Shown: positions 8,668 to 18,043, counted from the first letter of the stretch. The stretch: DNA of 64,000 nt from Bradyrhizobium barranii subsp. apii (GCF_011516635.5 NZ_CP096255.1:2788501-2852500); one strand, 5' to 3'. A program made the numbers and translations. Notes: generated from the letters alone by a model not told the origin.

Positions 8668-8885
8668 GGTGCACCCCGCATCAGATCCAAGCAATCACCG
8701 GCCACGACAACCTCGCCGAGATCGAGACCTACACGAAAGCGGTGAGTCAGAAGCGTTTGGCGCAGATCGCAATGGACAGTTTGGCTACCCCAAAAACCGG
8801 GTTAGCCAATTTCGACGCTAATGCATTGAAATTACTAGAAGCTTTGGCGCTCCCTAGCGAAATCGAACCGCTCTCTCCACGGTGA
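8668..8885 (+). pseudogene. Tyrosine recombinase (integrase), C-terminal remnant
   Basis: This frame reads HQIQAITGHDNLAEIETYTK and then AVSQKRLAQIAM, the box II end of a phage-type integrase. The His of TGH and the nucleophilic Tyr of ETYTKA are both present. An in-frame stop lies just upstream of 8668, and the Arg-containing core is gone, so only about 70 codons survive. A tRNA 3'-half fragment lies about 380 bases downstream, which fits the usual position of an integrase beside an attachment site in a tRNA gene. Integrases recombine mobile DNA into such sites. Confidence 0.7.
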
Positions 8886-9105
8886 AAGGATTGATATAGG
8901 CCTGTTCAGCGATGCTGGTCAGCCAAGCCGGCCGCGGTTTGGTAATCGCGCAGTGATCCGGGAATACTGGACCCCGTGGCCTTTTCGAGGACCGCCACTT
9001 GGCGGGCGAAGATTCACGGCCTCCTGGACCAGAAGGGCGAGGAGTCAATTCTTGCGAATCCGATTCAGCGCTGATGCGAACCGATAAAGAGTTCGAACGC
9101 CGGGG

Positions 9106-9168
9106 CAGGAAGCAGGACTCGAACCAGCAACCAGACTGTTACTGGCAGGCAGCTCTAACCATTGGGTA
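9106..9168 (-). pseudogene. Degenerate tRNA-like fragment
   Basis: On the minus strand this stretch has a D-arm-like AATGGTTAGAGC, a damaged anticodon region and a T-arm-like GGTTCGAGTCC. The stems do not close, so it cannot be assigned an amino acid. It lies 100 bases from a better tRNA 3' half and is probably a relic of repeated integration or excision. Confidence 0.4.
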
Positions 9169-9263
9169 GGGAAGGTATTCGCTGCTCCAGTCCAGACATA
9201 TGTGGCGCCGAGTCCAGCCTGGGTGGCACGAGTCCAAGCTTTCATGGCGTCCAAGAATAATCT

Positions 9264-9315
9264 TGGTGGGTCTGGCAGGACTCGAACCTGCAACCAGACC
9301 GTTATGAGCGGTGGG
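9264..9315 (-). pseudogene. tRNA 3' half (CAT anticodon) with encoded CCA
   Basis: Read on the minus strand: an anticodon stem-loop with loop CTCATAA (anticodon CAT), a canonical T arm closing around GGTTCGAGTCC, then CAGACCC followed by ACCA. The 5' acceptor strand GGGTCTG and a D arm are not found where they should be, so this is a 3' half only, as left at one end of an element that integrated into a tRNA gene. With anticodon CAT it could be from tRNA-Met or tRNA-Ile2. The flanks (8886-9533) hold no supported protein gene. Confidence 0.6.
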
Positions 9316-9533
9316 TCTGACCTGACCTCGCATAGGGCAGGGCTCGTCTTCAGCGGTTCGGCCAAAAGGCACTTTGGTGCGCGAAATGCACCTCAGTTCG
9401 TTTCTCGCCTCTAACCTATTGAGATCGCGCAAAATCCGAACGCCCTCCGAGCGCACCACAATCCCCCGATGCAATTGCGTTGCTAGAGCGGATTCTCTGT
9501 TGGTCTAGGCTCCGAGTGAGACTAGCCGCAAGC

Positions 9534-10145
9534 TCAAGCAACCGGGTGCCGCGTCGCCTGCATCGACGGCCGCACCTCGAAGCTGGCGAGCCATGCGGCG
9601 CATTTCGGATGGCGCGAGCGCCAGCCGAAATCGGGGAAGCGCAGATCAAGATAGCCGAAGGCGCAAGCGAAGCTGATTGTGCCGATGTCGACGCGCTCGC
9701 CGAACGTGGGGGCAGCCTTCTCAATCGCGGAAATCGAGGTTTCGACCTTGTCCAACTGGCCATCGAGCCAGGGCTGCCAGAGCTTCTCGGGAGGACGGAC
9801 CGCAAGCTCGTAGCGCGAGAGCAGCGCGGCGGCCAGAATGCCGTCGGCAGTGCTCTGATCGCCCAGCGCTCGCCAACGTTGCGCCTGCGACTTCGGAAAC
9901 AGTTTTCCGCCGGCGAGGTCATTGAGATATTCGCAGATAACGCGGCTGTCAGCGAGGGCGGTCCCGTCATCCAGCAGCATGGTCGGCACTTGGCCTAGCG
10001 GGTTATGCGCGATGATGGTCTGATCGCGGTTGATCGGATGCGCTGCGCTGGGAAGCCGCTCGATGCGGTCGGCAAGGCCAATCTCGTGCGCTGTGACTAG
10101 CACCTTGCGGACGTACGGCGAAAAGGGCGAATAATAAATCTTCAT
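9534..10145 (-). CDS. Glutathione S-transferase family protein
   Basis: 203 residues with a thioredoxin-like N-terminal domain (MKIYYSPFSPYVRKVLVTAH, then GQVPTMLLDDG and ADSRVICEYL, the glutathione gamma-glutamyl site) and an all-helical C-terminal domain. The family conjugates or transfers glutathione; some members cleave ether or halide bonds in catabolic pathways. It is the last gene of a minus-strand operon that starts at 18841, two bases after the FAD dehydrogenase stop. In context it probably acts on a pathway intermediate; the substrate cannot be read from sequence. Confidence 0.9.
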   Translation of the reverse strand: MKIYYSPFSPYVRKVLVTAHEIGLADRIERLPSAAHPINRDQTIIAHNPLGQVPTMLLDDGTALADSRVICEYLNDLAGGKLFPKSQAQRWRALGDQSTADGILAAALLSRYELAVRPPEKLWQPWLDGQLDKVETSISAIEKAAPTFGERVDIGTISFACAFGYLDLRFPDFGWRSRHPKCAAWLASFEVRPSMQATRHPVA

Positions 10146-10147
10146 GG

Positions 10148-11869
10148 CTACGCCTCATCTTGTTTTGCGTTGGCGAGTTCAAGCCCGGCGATGTAACCGA
10201 AGGTCAAAGCTGGGCCGAGTGTGATCCCGGCACCCGGATAGGCGCCGGCCATGATCGAGTTCATGTCGTTGCCGGATGCGAACAGCCCCGGAATGGGACG
10301 GCGATCGTTGTCCAGCACACGGGCCTTTGCATCTGTCTTCAGACCGGCGGCCGTCCCGATGTCGCCGGGGAACACGCGCACCGCGTAGAACGGCGGTGTC
10401 TCGATCGGCCCGAGGCACGGGTTTGGCTTGTGCGCGGGATCGCCGAGATAGCGGTTATAGGCGGTGCTGCCTTTGCCGAATGCGGGATCGTTGCCGCTGG
10501 CAGCGGCATTGTTCATCTGGGCGATACTCCCGGCAAGATTGGCTGCATCGAGGCCGAGCTTGCGTGCCAGCTCGTCCACCGTGTTGGCGGCAACGAGATA
10601 GCCGCTGTCGAGGAAGCGCGAAAGCGAACGTGCGGCCGGCCGCACCAGGCCGAGACCGTAAGTGCGCAGGAAGCTGGCGTCGCAGACGAGATAGGCCGGG
10701 ATCGTCGGCTCGCTCTCGTGAGCGCGATGCATGGCCTCGACGAACTCGTGATACGAGGTTGCTTCGTTGACGAAGCGCCGGCCGGCCTGGTTGACGGCGA
10801 TCACACCCGGCTTCTGGCGGTCGAGGATGAGATGGGGGAAGCGGATCTCGCGGCCGTCACGGTCGCGCATGACCGAGACCGGCGTCCAGAACGCGTTGCC
10901 GACATTGTCCGTCTCGATCGATGCGCCGGCCTCGCGTCCGAGTTTGAGGCCGTCGCCGCTGTTGCCGATCGGGGCCATCGAATAATGCTGATCGGCATGT
11001 GGCAGCATGCCGGCCCGCATCGCGGCGTTCGCGGGAAAGCCGCCGGTCGCGAGCACCACGCCCCGTCGCGCTCCGATGCGCAAGACGTGTCCATCGCGCT
11101 CGACTTCGAGCCCAATGACACGCGGCCCGTCCAGCAACAGCCTGGTTGCGGCCGTTCCCGTCCGCAGTGGGATCTTTCGATCGAGTGCGGATTTCAGCAG
11201 CCGCGCCGCGAGCGCGTTGCCCATGAGCAGTCTTGTGCCGCGTGGGTAGCGCAGGCGGTCGAGGCCGTAGCGCAGCAGCAGCTTTGTGGAGTCGCGAAAA
11301 TTGGCCCGGGAGGATCGGATGCCGAGCAGGCTGTCGATGTCCTTCCGCCCGACCATCATGCCGCCAAACACCAGGAATTCGGCGATCGGATTCCGCAGCA
11401 TATTGAAATGCTCGCCGAGCTCGCGGCCATCGAACGGAGCTGGGTCGATGGTGCGGCCGCCGCTCGATGCTCCCTCCAGGTTCGACTGGTAGTCGGGTGA
11501 CAGGGCGCGTGGGATGAAGCGCAGGGCGGTGTTGCTCTCCATGAAGCTGACCATGCGCGGGCCGGCGTCGAGAAAGGCGTCGATCATGTCGCGACGCATG
11601 CGATTGCCAAGGATGGCCTGGAGATAGTTGAGCACCGCCTCCCGGCTGTCGTCGACCCCGACCTCGCGACTGTGCGGATTCATGGGAATCCAGACCGCTC
11701 CGCCGGACACCGCCGTGCTGCCGCCGATGCTGTCGGTCTTCTCAACGACGAGAACGTCGAGGCCGTGATGCGCCGCGGTGAGGGCCGCGGCCATTCCGCC
11801 GGCGCCGGAGCCGACGACCACGACGTCGTGCTCTTCATCGAAACCAGGCGAAAACTGAGCTGCTGACAT
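10148..11869 (-). CDS. FAD-dependent dehydrogenase, ketosteroid-dehydrogenase/fumarate-reductase type
   Basis: 573 residues. The N-terminal Rossmann motif VVVGSGAGGMAAALTAAHHG binds FAD; GGSTAVSGG follows; the C-terminal ASGNDMNSIMAGAYPGAGI and GPALTFGYIAG are the conserved end of the family that includes 3-oxosteroid 1-dehydrogenase. These enzymes introduce or reduce a double bond next to a carbonyl. The start at 11869 was chosen because it lies two bases past the upstream SDR stop; the frame stays open much further upstream but there overlaps the SDR. Part of the operon 18841-9534. Substrate unknown. Confidence 0.9.
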   Translation of the reverse strand: MSAAQFSPGFDEEHDVVVVGSGAGGMAAALTAAHHGLDVLVVEKTDSIGGSTAVSGGAVWIPMNPHSREVGVDDSREAVLNYLQAILGNRMRRDMIDAFLDAGPRMVSFMESNTALRFIPRALSPDYQSNLEGASSGGRTIDPAPFDGRELGEHFNMLRNPIAEFLVFGGMMVGRKDIDSLLGIRSSRANFRDSTKLLLRYGLDRLRYPRGTRLLMGNALAARLLKSALDRKIPLRTGTAATRLLLDGPRVIGLEVERDGHVLRIGARRGVVLATGGFPANAAMRAGMLPHADQHYSMAPIGNSGDGLKLGREAGASIETDNVGNAFWTPVSVMRDRDGREIRFPHLILDRQKPGVIAVNQAGRRFVNEATSYHEFVEAMHRAHESEPTIPAYLVCDASFLRTYGLGLVRPAARSLSRFLDSGYLVAANTVDELARKLGLDAANLAGSIAQMNNAAASGNDPAFGKGSTAYNRYLGDPAHKPNPCLGPIETPPFYAVRVFPGDIGTAAGLKTDAKARVLDNDRRPIPGLFASGNDMNSIMAGAYPGAGITLGPALTFGYIAGLELANAKQDEA

Positions 11870-11871
11870 GT

Positions 11872-12618
11872 CTAGATTCCAAGGCCACCGCCAAGCGATT
11901 TGCCGCCGTCGACCAGCAGGACCTGACCGGTGATGAAATCCATGCGCGGCGAGGCAAGGAAGGAGACGGCGTTGGCGATATCCTGCGGCCGTCCAGCCTT
12001 TCCGGTCGGCTGAAGGGCGAGCTGCGCCGCCAGGCGTTCGGGTGTGAGCGCCGCCAGAAGCGGCGTGTCGATCAGTCCGGGCGCTATGGCGTTGACCAGG
12101 ATGCCGCGCGGCGCCAGTTCCATCGCGGTTGCGCGGGTCAAGCCGACGACGGCGGCCTTCGAGGCCACGTAGTGGGCATGGTTGCGTGCGCCGAGAAAGG
12201 CGCGGGAGGCGATGTTGACGATCTTGGCGCCGGACTGCATGCGCGCGGCGGCCGCCTGGGATAGGCTGAAGAGAGCGATGAGGTTGATCTCGTACATGCG
12301 ACGGAAGTCCTCCGCCGTGAGATCGAAGAACGGGCGCTCGTCGAAGATGCCGGCATTGTTGACGAGGGCTGACAGTGGACGTTCCCCTGCAATCAGCGAT
12401 GTGACCGCATCGTGCTGACGCAGATCGACGGCGGCTGCGCGTGACGTCACATTGGCCGTGGATATTTCGGCGGCGCAGGCTTCGGCCGCCGCGCGATCGA
12501 GGTCGACAACGAGGACCTCGAATACGTCCCGGGCCAGTCGGGCTGCGATCGCCTTGCCGATGCCGCGCCCGCCGCCGGTCACGAGTGCAAGTGGTGGCTG
12601 GGTTGAAGGATCTGTCAT
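11872..12618 (-). CDS. Short-chain dehydrogenase/reductase
   Basis: 248 residues. NAD(P)-binding GGGRGIGKAIA, the NNAGIF motif, catalytic Ser in NIASRAF and the Tyr-Lys pair in YVASKAA are all present. FITGQVLLVDGG is the usual end of classical SDRs. Its ATG overlaps the stop of the next SDR upstream by 4 bases (ATGA), so translation is coupled. It likely oxidises or reduces a hydroxy or keto intermediate of the pathway fed by the Liv-type transporter. Confidence 0.92.
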   Translation of the reverse strand: MTDPSTQPPLALVTGGGRGIGKAIAARLARDVFEVLVVDLDRAAAEACAAEISTANVTSRAAAVDLRQHDAVTSLIAGERPLSALVNNAGIFDERPFFDLTAEDFRRMYEINLIALFSLSQAAAARMQSGAKIVNIASRAFLGARNHAHYVASKAAVVGLTRATAMELAPRGILVNAIAPGLIDTPLLAALTPERLAAQLALQPTGKAGRPQDIANAVSFLASPRMDFITGQVLLVDGGKSLGGGLGI

Positions 12619-13451
12619 GGTGTCTTCTCCATGTTTCTTGAATTGGCGTCGGCACGCGCGAAATCGGCCCCGTGGCGGTGGGTCAGGAAGCCGGCGGTGA
12701 GTCCGCCGTCGACTTCGAGCACGGCGCCATTGACGTAGGAAGCTTCGTCGCTGAGCAGGAACGCGATGGCCGACGCGATCTCGGCTGGTTGCGCCAGCCG
12801 GCCGTGCGGCGTGCGATCCAGCATGACGTCGTTGAGAAAGGCGGCGGGAATGCCGTCGCGGATCATCGGCGTGTCGACGCCGTTTGGCGCCACCGCATTC
12901 ACGCGCACGCCGCGATGGCCCCATTCCACCGCCAGCGTTTTGGTGAGGCCGACCAGTCCCCATTTCGACGCCGCGTAGTTGGCCCGGCCCGGCTGACCGC
13001 CCTTGGCGGTGATGGAGGCGATGGTAACGATCGCGCCGTGACCTTGCGCGAGCAGCACCTCGCCGACGGCGCGGCAGGTGTAGAAGACGCCCTTCAAATT
13101 GATGTCGAGCACGTCAGAGAACGTCTTGTCGTCCATCGTTTCCGCGGCTGCAGCACGGGCGATACCTGCGCAAGGGATGGCGCCGTCTAGCCGGCCGAGT
13201 TGTCGTACGGCATCCGCGACGAAAGCGCTGGTCGCGCCTGCGTCACGCGTGTCGAAGGCCTGAACGACCACCCGGGCGCCTGCGGACTGCAGTGAAGCCT
13301 GCAACGCCGACAGGCCTGCCGGGTCGAGATCAGCTGCCGCGATGTCCGCACCCTCGCCGGCGAGCTGATGAGCGACGGCCTCACCGATCCCGCGTGCGGC
13401 TCCGGTTATGAGATAAGCCTTGCCGGCGAGGCGTCCGGGTCGAGAGGCCAT
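12615..13451 (-). CDS. Short-chain dehydrogenase/reductase
   Basis: 278 residues. The cofactor loop GAARGIGEAVA and active-site YAASKWG are intact; the usual NNAG is replaced by PCAG, a minor deviation. A 26-residue extension after the conserved VDGG end (to ...NSRNMEKTP) overlaps the next gene. It sits 2 bases after the livF stop. It catalyses an NAD(P)-linked carbonyl/alcohol step; the substrate is not inferable. Confidence 0.92.
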   Translation of the reverse strand: MASRPGRLAGKAYLITGAARGIGEAVAHQLAGEGADIAAADLDPAGLSALQASLQSAGARVVVQAFDTRDAGATSAFVADAVRQLGRLDGAIPCAGIARAAAAETMDDKTFSDVLDINLKGVFYTCRAVGEVLLAQGHGAIVTIASITAKGGQPGRANYAASKWGLVGLTKTLAVEWGHRGVRVNAVAPNGVDTPMIRDGIPAAFLNDVMLDRTPHGRLAQPAEIASAIAFLLSDEASYVNGAVLEVDGGLTAGFLTHRHGADFARADANSRNMEKTP

Positions 13452-13453
13452 GA

Positions 13454-14167
13454 TCAGCTCCCGAGATAAGTGCGCTTGATCGCTTCGTTCTGGCGCAACG
13501 CACCGGATGCGCCTTCGAGCACGATCTCGCCGTTTTCGAGGACGTAGGCATATTGCGAAGCGGCCAGCGCGACCGCCGCGTTCTGTTCGACCAGGAGGAT
13601 GCTGAGGCCGTCGGCGTGCAACCTGGCGATGATGTCGAAGATTTTCTGCACCAGCACGGGCGACAGGCCGAGTGAGGGCTCATCGAGCAGGAGCAGCCGC
13701 GGCCGTGCCATCAACGCGCGGGCGATCAGCAGCATTTGCTGCTCGCCTCCGGACAGCGTGCCCGCCTTCTGCTTCAGCCGTTCGCGAAGCACCGGGAAGT
13801 AGGCGAAGACGTGATCGAGATCGCTGCGGACGCCCGCGGGATCGCTGCGGCCATAGGCGCCCATGTCGAGGTTCTCGCGCACGCTCATGTCGCGGAAAAC
13901 CTCGCGGCCTTCCGGCACCTGGGAGATCCCGGCCTTGACCACGTGATGGGATTGCAGCCGGTTGAGCGGCTGGCCTTCAAAGCGGATGGAGCCGCTCTTC
14001 AGCGGCACCAGCCGCGAAATAGTATTGAGCGTCGTGGTCTTACCGGCCCCGTTGCCACCGAGCAGGGCCACGATCGAACCGACGCTCATTTTGAGGTTGA
14101 CATTGCTCAGGGCCTGGATGCGCCCGTAGGCGGCCGAAACGGCTTTGACTTCGAGCAGGTCAGCCAT
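13454..14167 (-). CDS. livF: ABC transporter ATP-binding protein, LivF type
   Basis: 237 residues. Walker A GGNGAGKTT, signature LSGGEQQM and Walker B LLLLDEPSLGL are intact. The SQVPEGREVF segment is characteristic of LivF, one of the two ATPases of the branched-chain amino-acid (HAAT) type importers. It overlaps livG by 8 bases. Linkage to SDRs and dehydrogenases suggests that the imported compound is a carbon source such as a carboxylic or aromatic acid rather than leucine; that part is inference. Confidence 0.95.
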   Translation of the reverse strand: MADLLEVKAVSAAYGRIQALSNVNLKMSVGSIVALLGGNGAGKTTTLNTISRLVPLKSGSIRFEGQPLNRLQSHHVVKAGISQVPEGREVFRDMSVRENLDMGAYGRSDPAGVRSDLDHVFAYFPVLRERLKQKAGTLSGGEQQMLLIARALMARPRLLLLDEPSLGLSPVLVQKIFDIIARLHADGLSILLVEQNAAVALAASQYAYVLENGEIVLEGASGALRQNEAIKRTYLGS

Positions 14168-14921
14168 GGGCAGCCTCCTTGCCGAGATAGGCTTCGATCA
14201 CCGCCGGATCGTTGCGCACCTCCTGCGGTGTCCCCTCGGCGATCTTGGTGCCGAAGTTGAGCACCGTGACCCGATCCGAGATCGACATCACGAGCTGCAT
14301 GACGTGCTCGACGATCAGAATGGTGAGCCCGTCCGTCCTGACGAGGTCGGTGAGTAGGCGGTCGAGGGACGTGATTTCTCGATTGCGGAGGCCCGCGGCC
14401 GGCTCGTCGAGCAGCAGGAGACGTGGCCGGATCGCAAGCGCGCGCGCCAGCTCGAGCAGTTTCTGATGGCCGAAGTCGAGATTCCTGGCCTTGTGCTCGC
14501 GATAGGGGCCAAGGCCGGTGCGTTCGATGACGCTCTCGATGTGGCGCATCACCGCCGGCGGCTTTGCCTGGAGCCAGTCCCGCAACGAACCGCCACAATG
14601 GACGTGCGCGCCGATCATGACGTTCTCGAGCACGGTCAGTTCGTTGAAGAGCTCGAGATTCTGAAACGAGCGTGCGATGCCGCGGCGGGCCATCTCGGAG
14701 GCTGGTGCCCGGGTGATGTCGGTACCGTCGAACACGACCCGGCCGGAGGTCGGCTGATAGAAGCGGGAAATGCAGTTGAAGGTGGTCGACTTTCCGGCGC
14801 CGTTGGGGCCGATCAGCGCATGGATGGTCCCCTGCGCGACGTCGAGGCTGAAATCACTGACCGCGACAAGTCCGCCGAACCGGACGGTGACATTCTCGAC
14901 CTTGAGCAGGGCGTCAGGCAC
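14160..14921 (-). CDS. livG: ABC transporter ATP-binding protein, LivG type
   Basis: 253 residues. Walker A GPNGAGKST, the LivG-typical ARSFQNLELF, and Walker B LLLLDEPAAGL are present. The signature motif region reads FGHQKLLELARAL, a common LivG variant of LSGGQ. It pairs with LivF to drive transport at the inner face of the cytoplasmic membrane, and overlaps livM by 8 bases. Confidence 0.95.
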   Translation of the reverse strand: MPDALLKVENVTVRFGGLVAVSDFSLDVAQGTIHALIGPNGAGKSTTFNCISRFYQPTSGRVVFDGTDITRAPASEMARRGIARSFQNLELFNELTVLENVMIGAHVHCGGSLRDWLQAKPPAVMRHIESVIERTGLGPYREHKARNLDFGHQKLLELARALAIRPRLLLLDEPAAGLRNREITSLDRLLTDLVRTDGLTILIVEHVMQLVMSISDRVTVLNFGTKIAEGTPQEVRNDPAVIEAYLGKEAAHG

Positions 14922-15840
14922 GGGCGAACCTCTTCAAATTGTCGCCGACGAATGCGAACAGGCCGCGCGGTGCAAACATCATGAAGACGATGAGGATCAG
15001 TCCGTAGATGATCTCCTGGTAGGAAGGGGCCTGGCGCAGCAGCTCGGAGATCAGGCCGAAGACGATCGCGCCGCCGATCGCGCCGGAGAAGGAGCCGAGC
15101 CCGCCGACGACCACCATGGTGAGCACCAGGATGGTGGTTTGGAAGCCGAGGCTATCAGGATGGATGTAGGTCGAATAGATCGCGAACATGGCGCCGGCCA
15201 CGCCCGCGAAGAAGGCTGAGAGTGCGAAGGCTGCGAGCTTGGTGGTCCGGACCGGCACGCCCATCGCAAGTGCGGCGACCTCGGACTCGCGCACGGCCCG
15301 GAAGGCGCGCCCGAGCCGCGATCGTGCAATCACGACCGTCGCCCAGATCATCAGCAAGGTGATGGCGAGCACGACGGGGTAGGCCTGTCTGTCGCTGATG
15401 ATCTCGAAACCAAACAGGCTGGCCGGTGGAATACGCAGGCCGTTCGGCCCGCCAGTGACCGGCGTCCAGCTCAGGAACACCCATTGCATGGCCTCGCCGA
15501 ATGCAAAGGTGGCGAGCGCCAGGTAGATGTCGCGCATTCTCAGCGCGAGCGTCCCGATACACAGCCCCACCAGCGCGGCGACGAGACCCGATGCGAGGAC
15601 CGACAAGGGGAACGGCCAGCCGAAGGCGGCGTTGGCAAGACCGCTGGTGTAGATGCCGATACCGTAGAAGGCCGCCTGCGCGAGCGAGAACTGGCCGGCT
15701 TCGCCGATGACGATGTGCATTCCGAGACAGAGCACGGTGAAGGTGAGCAGCAGATTGGCGAGGTAGATGACATAACCGCTGGAAACCATCGGCAGCACGA
15801 TCAAGCCCGCTAACGCCACGAGAAGGCCGATGATGCGCAT
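14914..15840 (-). CDS. livM: ABC transporter permease, LivM type
   Basis: 308 residues with about 8-10 hydrophobic segments. GEAGQFSLAQAAFYGIGIYT and VVGGLGSFSGAIGGA are the typical LivM motifs, the latter forming the contact with the ATPase. It forms the membrane channel with LivH, whose stop codon lies 6 bases before this start. Confidence 0.94.
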   Translation of the reverse strand: MRIIGLLVALAGLIVLPMVSSGYVIYLANLLLTFTVLCLGMHIVIGEAGQFSLAQAAFYGIGIYTSGLANAAFGWPFPLSVLASGLVAALVGLCIGTLALRMRDIYLALATFAFGEAMQWVFLSWTPVTGGPNGLRIPPASLFGFEIISDRQAYPVVLAITLLMIWATVVIARSRLGRAFRAVRESEVAALAMGVPVRTTKLAAFALSAFFAGVAGAMFAIYSTYIHPDSLGFQTTILVLTMVVVGGLGSFSGAIGGAIVFGLISELLRQAPSYQEIIYGLILIVFMMFAPRGLFAFVGDNLKRFARA

Positions 15841-15846
15841 GGCGGC

Positions 15847-16749
15847 TCAGACCTTCTTGATCACGATGCGGCCGCCGAAAAGGCCTTGAGGCCGCAGGAT
15901 CAGCACCAGCATGATGGCAAGGAACGGAGCGAGCGTGATGGCGCGCGACGATACGAACAGCCCGACCAACTGCTCGACGATGCCGATGATGAAGCCGCCG
16001 ACCACGGCGCCGGGCAGGCTGGCGAAACCGCCGACGATCGCGGCCGCGAAGCCGAGCGTTACGACCGTGCCCATGTCCGCCGTCATCAGCAGCTTGGGTG
16101 AAATCAGCAGCGCCGCGATCGCCGAGATCGCGCCTGACAGGCCCCAGATGATCGTGTGGATCCGGTTGAGATTGACCCCGACGAGCTGAGCCGCTTTGGG
16201 ATTCATGCCGACCGAGCGCATGGCGCGGCCGAGCTTGGTGTAGCCGAACATCCAGAAGAAGGCCGCCATGACGGCGATTGCGGTGCCCAGAATCACGAGA
16301 TCGAGCCGGGTCACGCTCGCCTGTCCGATCATCAGTGAATCGGTCGAGACCAGTGCGGGAAACGAGCGCGGCGTGTCGCCAAAGCCGGTCTGGCGCACGA
16401 GGCCCTTCAGCACATAGGAGAGACCGAGCGTCGCAATCACGAGGTTGACTGGGCTACCGCTCGCATGGGCGACCTGGGCGAGGACGACGCGGCGGAACAA
16501 CGCCGCTCCGGCGAACGCGACGACGATGGTCATCGGGATCGCCGCCCAGGCCGGCACCGCGCGAAACACGAGCAAATAGAGCGCGACATAGCCTGCCGCC
16601 ATCAGCATCTCGCCTTGCGCGAAGTTCGGCACCTCGGACGTCCTGAAGATGATGACGATCGCGAGCGCCAGCAGCGCGTAGACGCTGCCGACGACGAGGC
16701 CGGAGGCGACGCCCTGTTGCAGGAAAAGGAGGGCGAGTTGCAAATCCAT
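15847..16749 (-). CDS. livH: ABC transporter permease, LivH type
   Basis: 300 residues, mostly membrane segments. SVYALLALAIVIIFRTSEVP and FAQGEMLMAAGY mark the LivH family; FASLPGAVVGGFIIGIVEQL is the cytoplasmic coupling region. It is encoded directly after the solute-binding protein gene with a 73-base gap. Confidence 0.94.
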   Translation of the reverse strand: MDLQLALLFLQQGVASGLVVGSVYALLALAIVIIFRTSEVPNFAQGEMLMAAGYVALYLLVFRAVPAWAAIPMTIVVAFAGAALFRRVVLAQVAHASGSPVNLVIATLGLSYVLKGLVRQTGFGDTPRSFPALVSTDSLMIGQASVTRLDLVILGTAIAVMAAFFWMFGYTKLGRAMRSVGMNPKAAQLVGVNLNRIHTIIWGLSGAISAIAALLISPKLLMTADMGTVVTLGFAAAIVGGFASLPGAVVGGFIIGIVEQLVGLFVSSRAITLAPFLAIMLVLILRPQGLFGGRIVIKKV

Positions 16750-16822
16750 GAATGCGCCGTTCGAGAACCGGGTTGGGGAAGAGGATGCGAGGCAGCGCGG
16801 ATAGAGCGCGGCCTCGAGCGGT

Positions 16823-18043
16823 TCAGCCCTTGAATTGCCAGCGGCTGGTATAGACGCCGGGCTGGAGTACCTGGTTCGTGCCGTCGAACTTGATGAAGAT
16901 GGTCGACTTGTTCGCAGCGCGCTCCTGTGGGCCGAATACGACGGGCCCGGCCATCACGCCGCTGTCGAAGTTCTGCTTCTTTAAGGCGTCGAGCACCTTT
17001 TCGCGCGTCGGCTGCGGACCGGCGTCCTTGAGGGCGTTGACGATGCTCATCGCGGAGGGAATGCCGTAGGGCATATAGGCCTGCGGGTGGTCCGGCTTGG
17101 CGGCAAGGTCGGGGTAGGCCGCCTTGTACATGTCGTAGACCCATTTGATCTTCGGTCCGCCAGGCAGGTCGGCCAGGACGTCCTGCACGTAGAAGTTATT
17201 CAGCGCGTCCTTGCTACCGACATTCTCCGCGAGCTGCGACAGGTTGGCCGTTCCGGTGACGGACAGGATGATCGGCTTGTTGAAGCCGAGCTCGTAAGCC
17301 TTCTTGATCAGCAGGGCGGCGGGGCGCGCATAGGTGACGATCGCGATCGCGTCCGGATTGGCGGCGCGAAGCTTGAAGAACGGCGCGGTGACATCGGTGA
17401 TGGTCGGGCTGATCGATTCGACCAGCAGATCGACCTTGTGCGCTTCCGCGTCGGCCTTCGATCCTTCCAGGTTCCATACGCCATAGGCGTCGTCGTGGTT
17501 GATGTAGGCGATCTTCTTGGCGCCAAGGGTTTTTGCCGCGAAATCGATGATCGCTCCTCCGACCGCGTACTGCGAGATCGAGAAGGCGCCGAAGATGTAG
17601 TCGGTCGGCGGATAGAGCGCCCCGTCACCCGAGGCGTTCAGCATGATCAGCGGAATCTTGGAACGGACGACATAGTCCTTTGCGGCGACGACCGCGGCCG
17701 AGCACGATCCGCCATTGAGCAAGAACACCTGGTCCTGCTCGACGAGCTTCTTCACCGCGGCGACCAGATCGTTGGCATTGCAGCGGTCATCTTCGAGGAC
17801 CACCTCGATCTTGCGGCCGTTGATGCCGCCGTCCTTGTTGATCTTGTCGTAATACATCCGCGCCGCGTTCGCGACGTCGAAGCCATAGGCCATGTTCGCT
17901 CCCGACAGCGGTGCGAACATGCCGATCTTGATGGTCTTGTCGGTGATGCCTGGTTCCTGCGCGAAGCTGGCTACCGGCAGGCTCATGGCGGCAAAACATG
18001 CGGCGGCCAGTGCGGCTAGCCGGCCGGGTGCTCTGATCGACAT
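16823..18043 (-). CDS. ABC transporter solute-binding protein, Liv/HAAT type
   Basis: 406 residues. A signal peptide (LAALAACFAAMSLPVASFAQ) is followed by a type I periplasmic binding fold: IKIGMFAPLSGANMAYG, INKDGGINGRKIEVVLEDD, and an LLNGGSCSAAVVA loop. It captures ligand in the periplasm for LivHMGF. The family binds amino acids, aromatic acids and other small carboxylates; the ligand is not clear. Its neighbours are a full set of catabolic oxidoreductases, so it probably takes up their substrate. Confidence 0.93.
   Translation of the reverse strand: MSIRAPGRLAALAAACFAAMSLPVASFAQEPGITDKTIKIGMFAPLSGANMAYGFDVANAARMYYDKINKDGGINGRKIEVVLEDDRCNANDLVAAVKKLVEQDQVFLLNGGSCSAAVVAAKDYVVRSKIPLIMLNASGDGALYPPTDYIFGAFSISQYAVGGAIIDFAAKTLGAKKIAYINHDDAYGVWNLEGSKADAEAHKVDLLVESISPTITDVTAPFFKLRAANPDAIAIVTYARPAALLIKKAYELGFNKPIILSVTGTANLSQLAENVGSKDALNNFYVQDVLADLPGGPKIKWVYDMYKAAYPDLAAKPDHPQAYMPYGIPSAMSIVNALKDAGPQPTREKVLDALKKQNFDSGVMAGPVVFGPQERAANKSTIFIKFDGTNQVLQPGVYTSRWQFKG

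Noticed and set aside
10160..11500. A 446-codon frame antisense to the FAD dehydrogenase
   Set aside because: No recognisable domain; it mirrors third-position GC of the real gene.
10148..12655. An 835-codon frame joining the FAD dehydrogenase with upstream sequence
   Set aside because: The upstream part overlaps the SDR at 11872-12618 in another frame. The dehydrogenase begins at 11869, where the family N-terminus and the usual 2-base gap lie.
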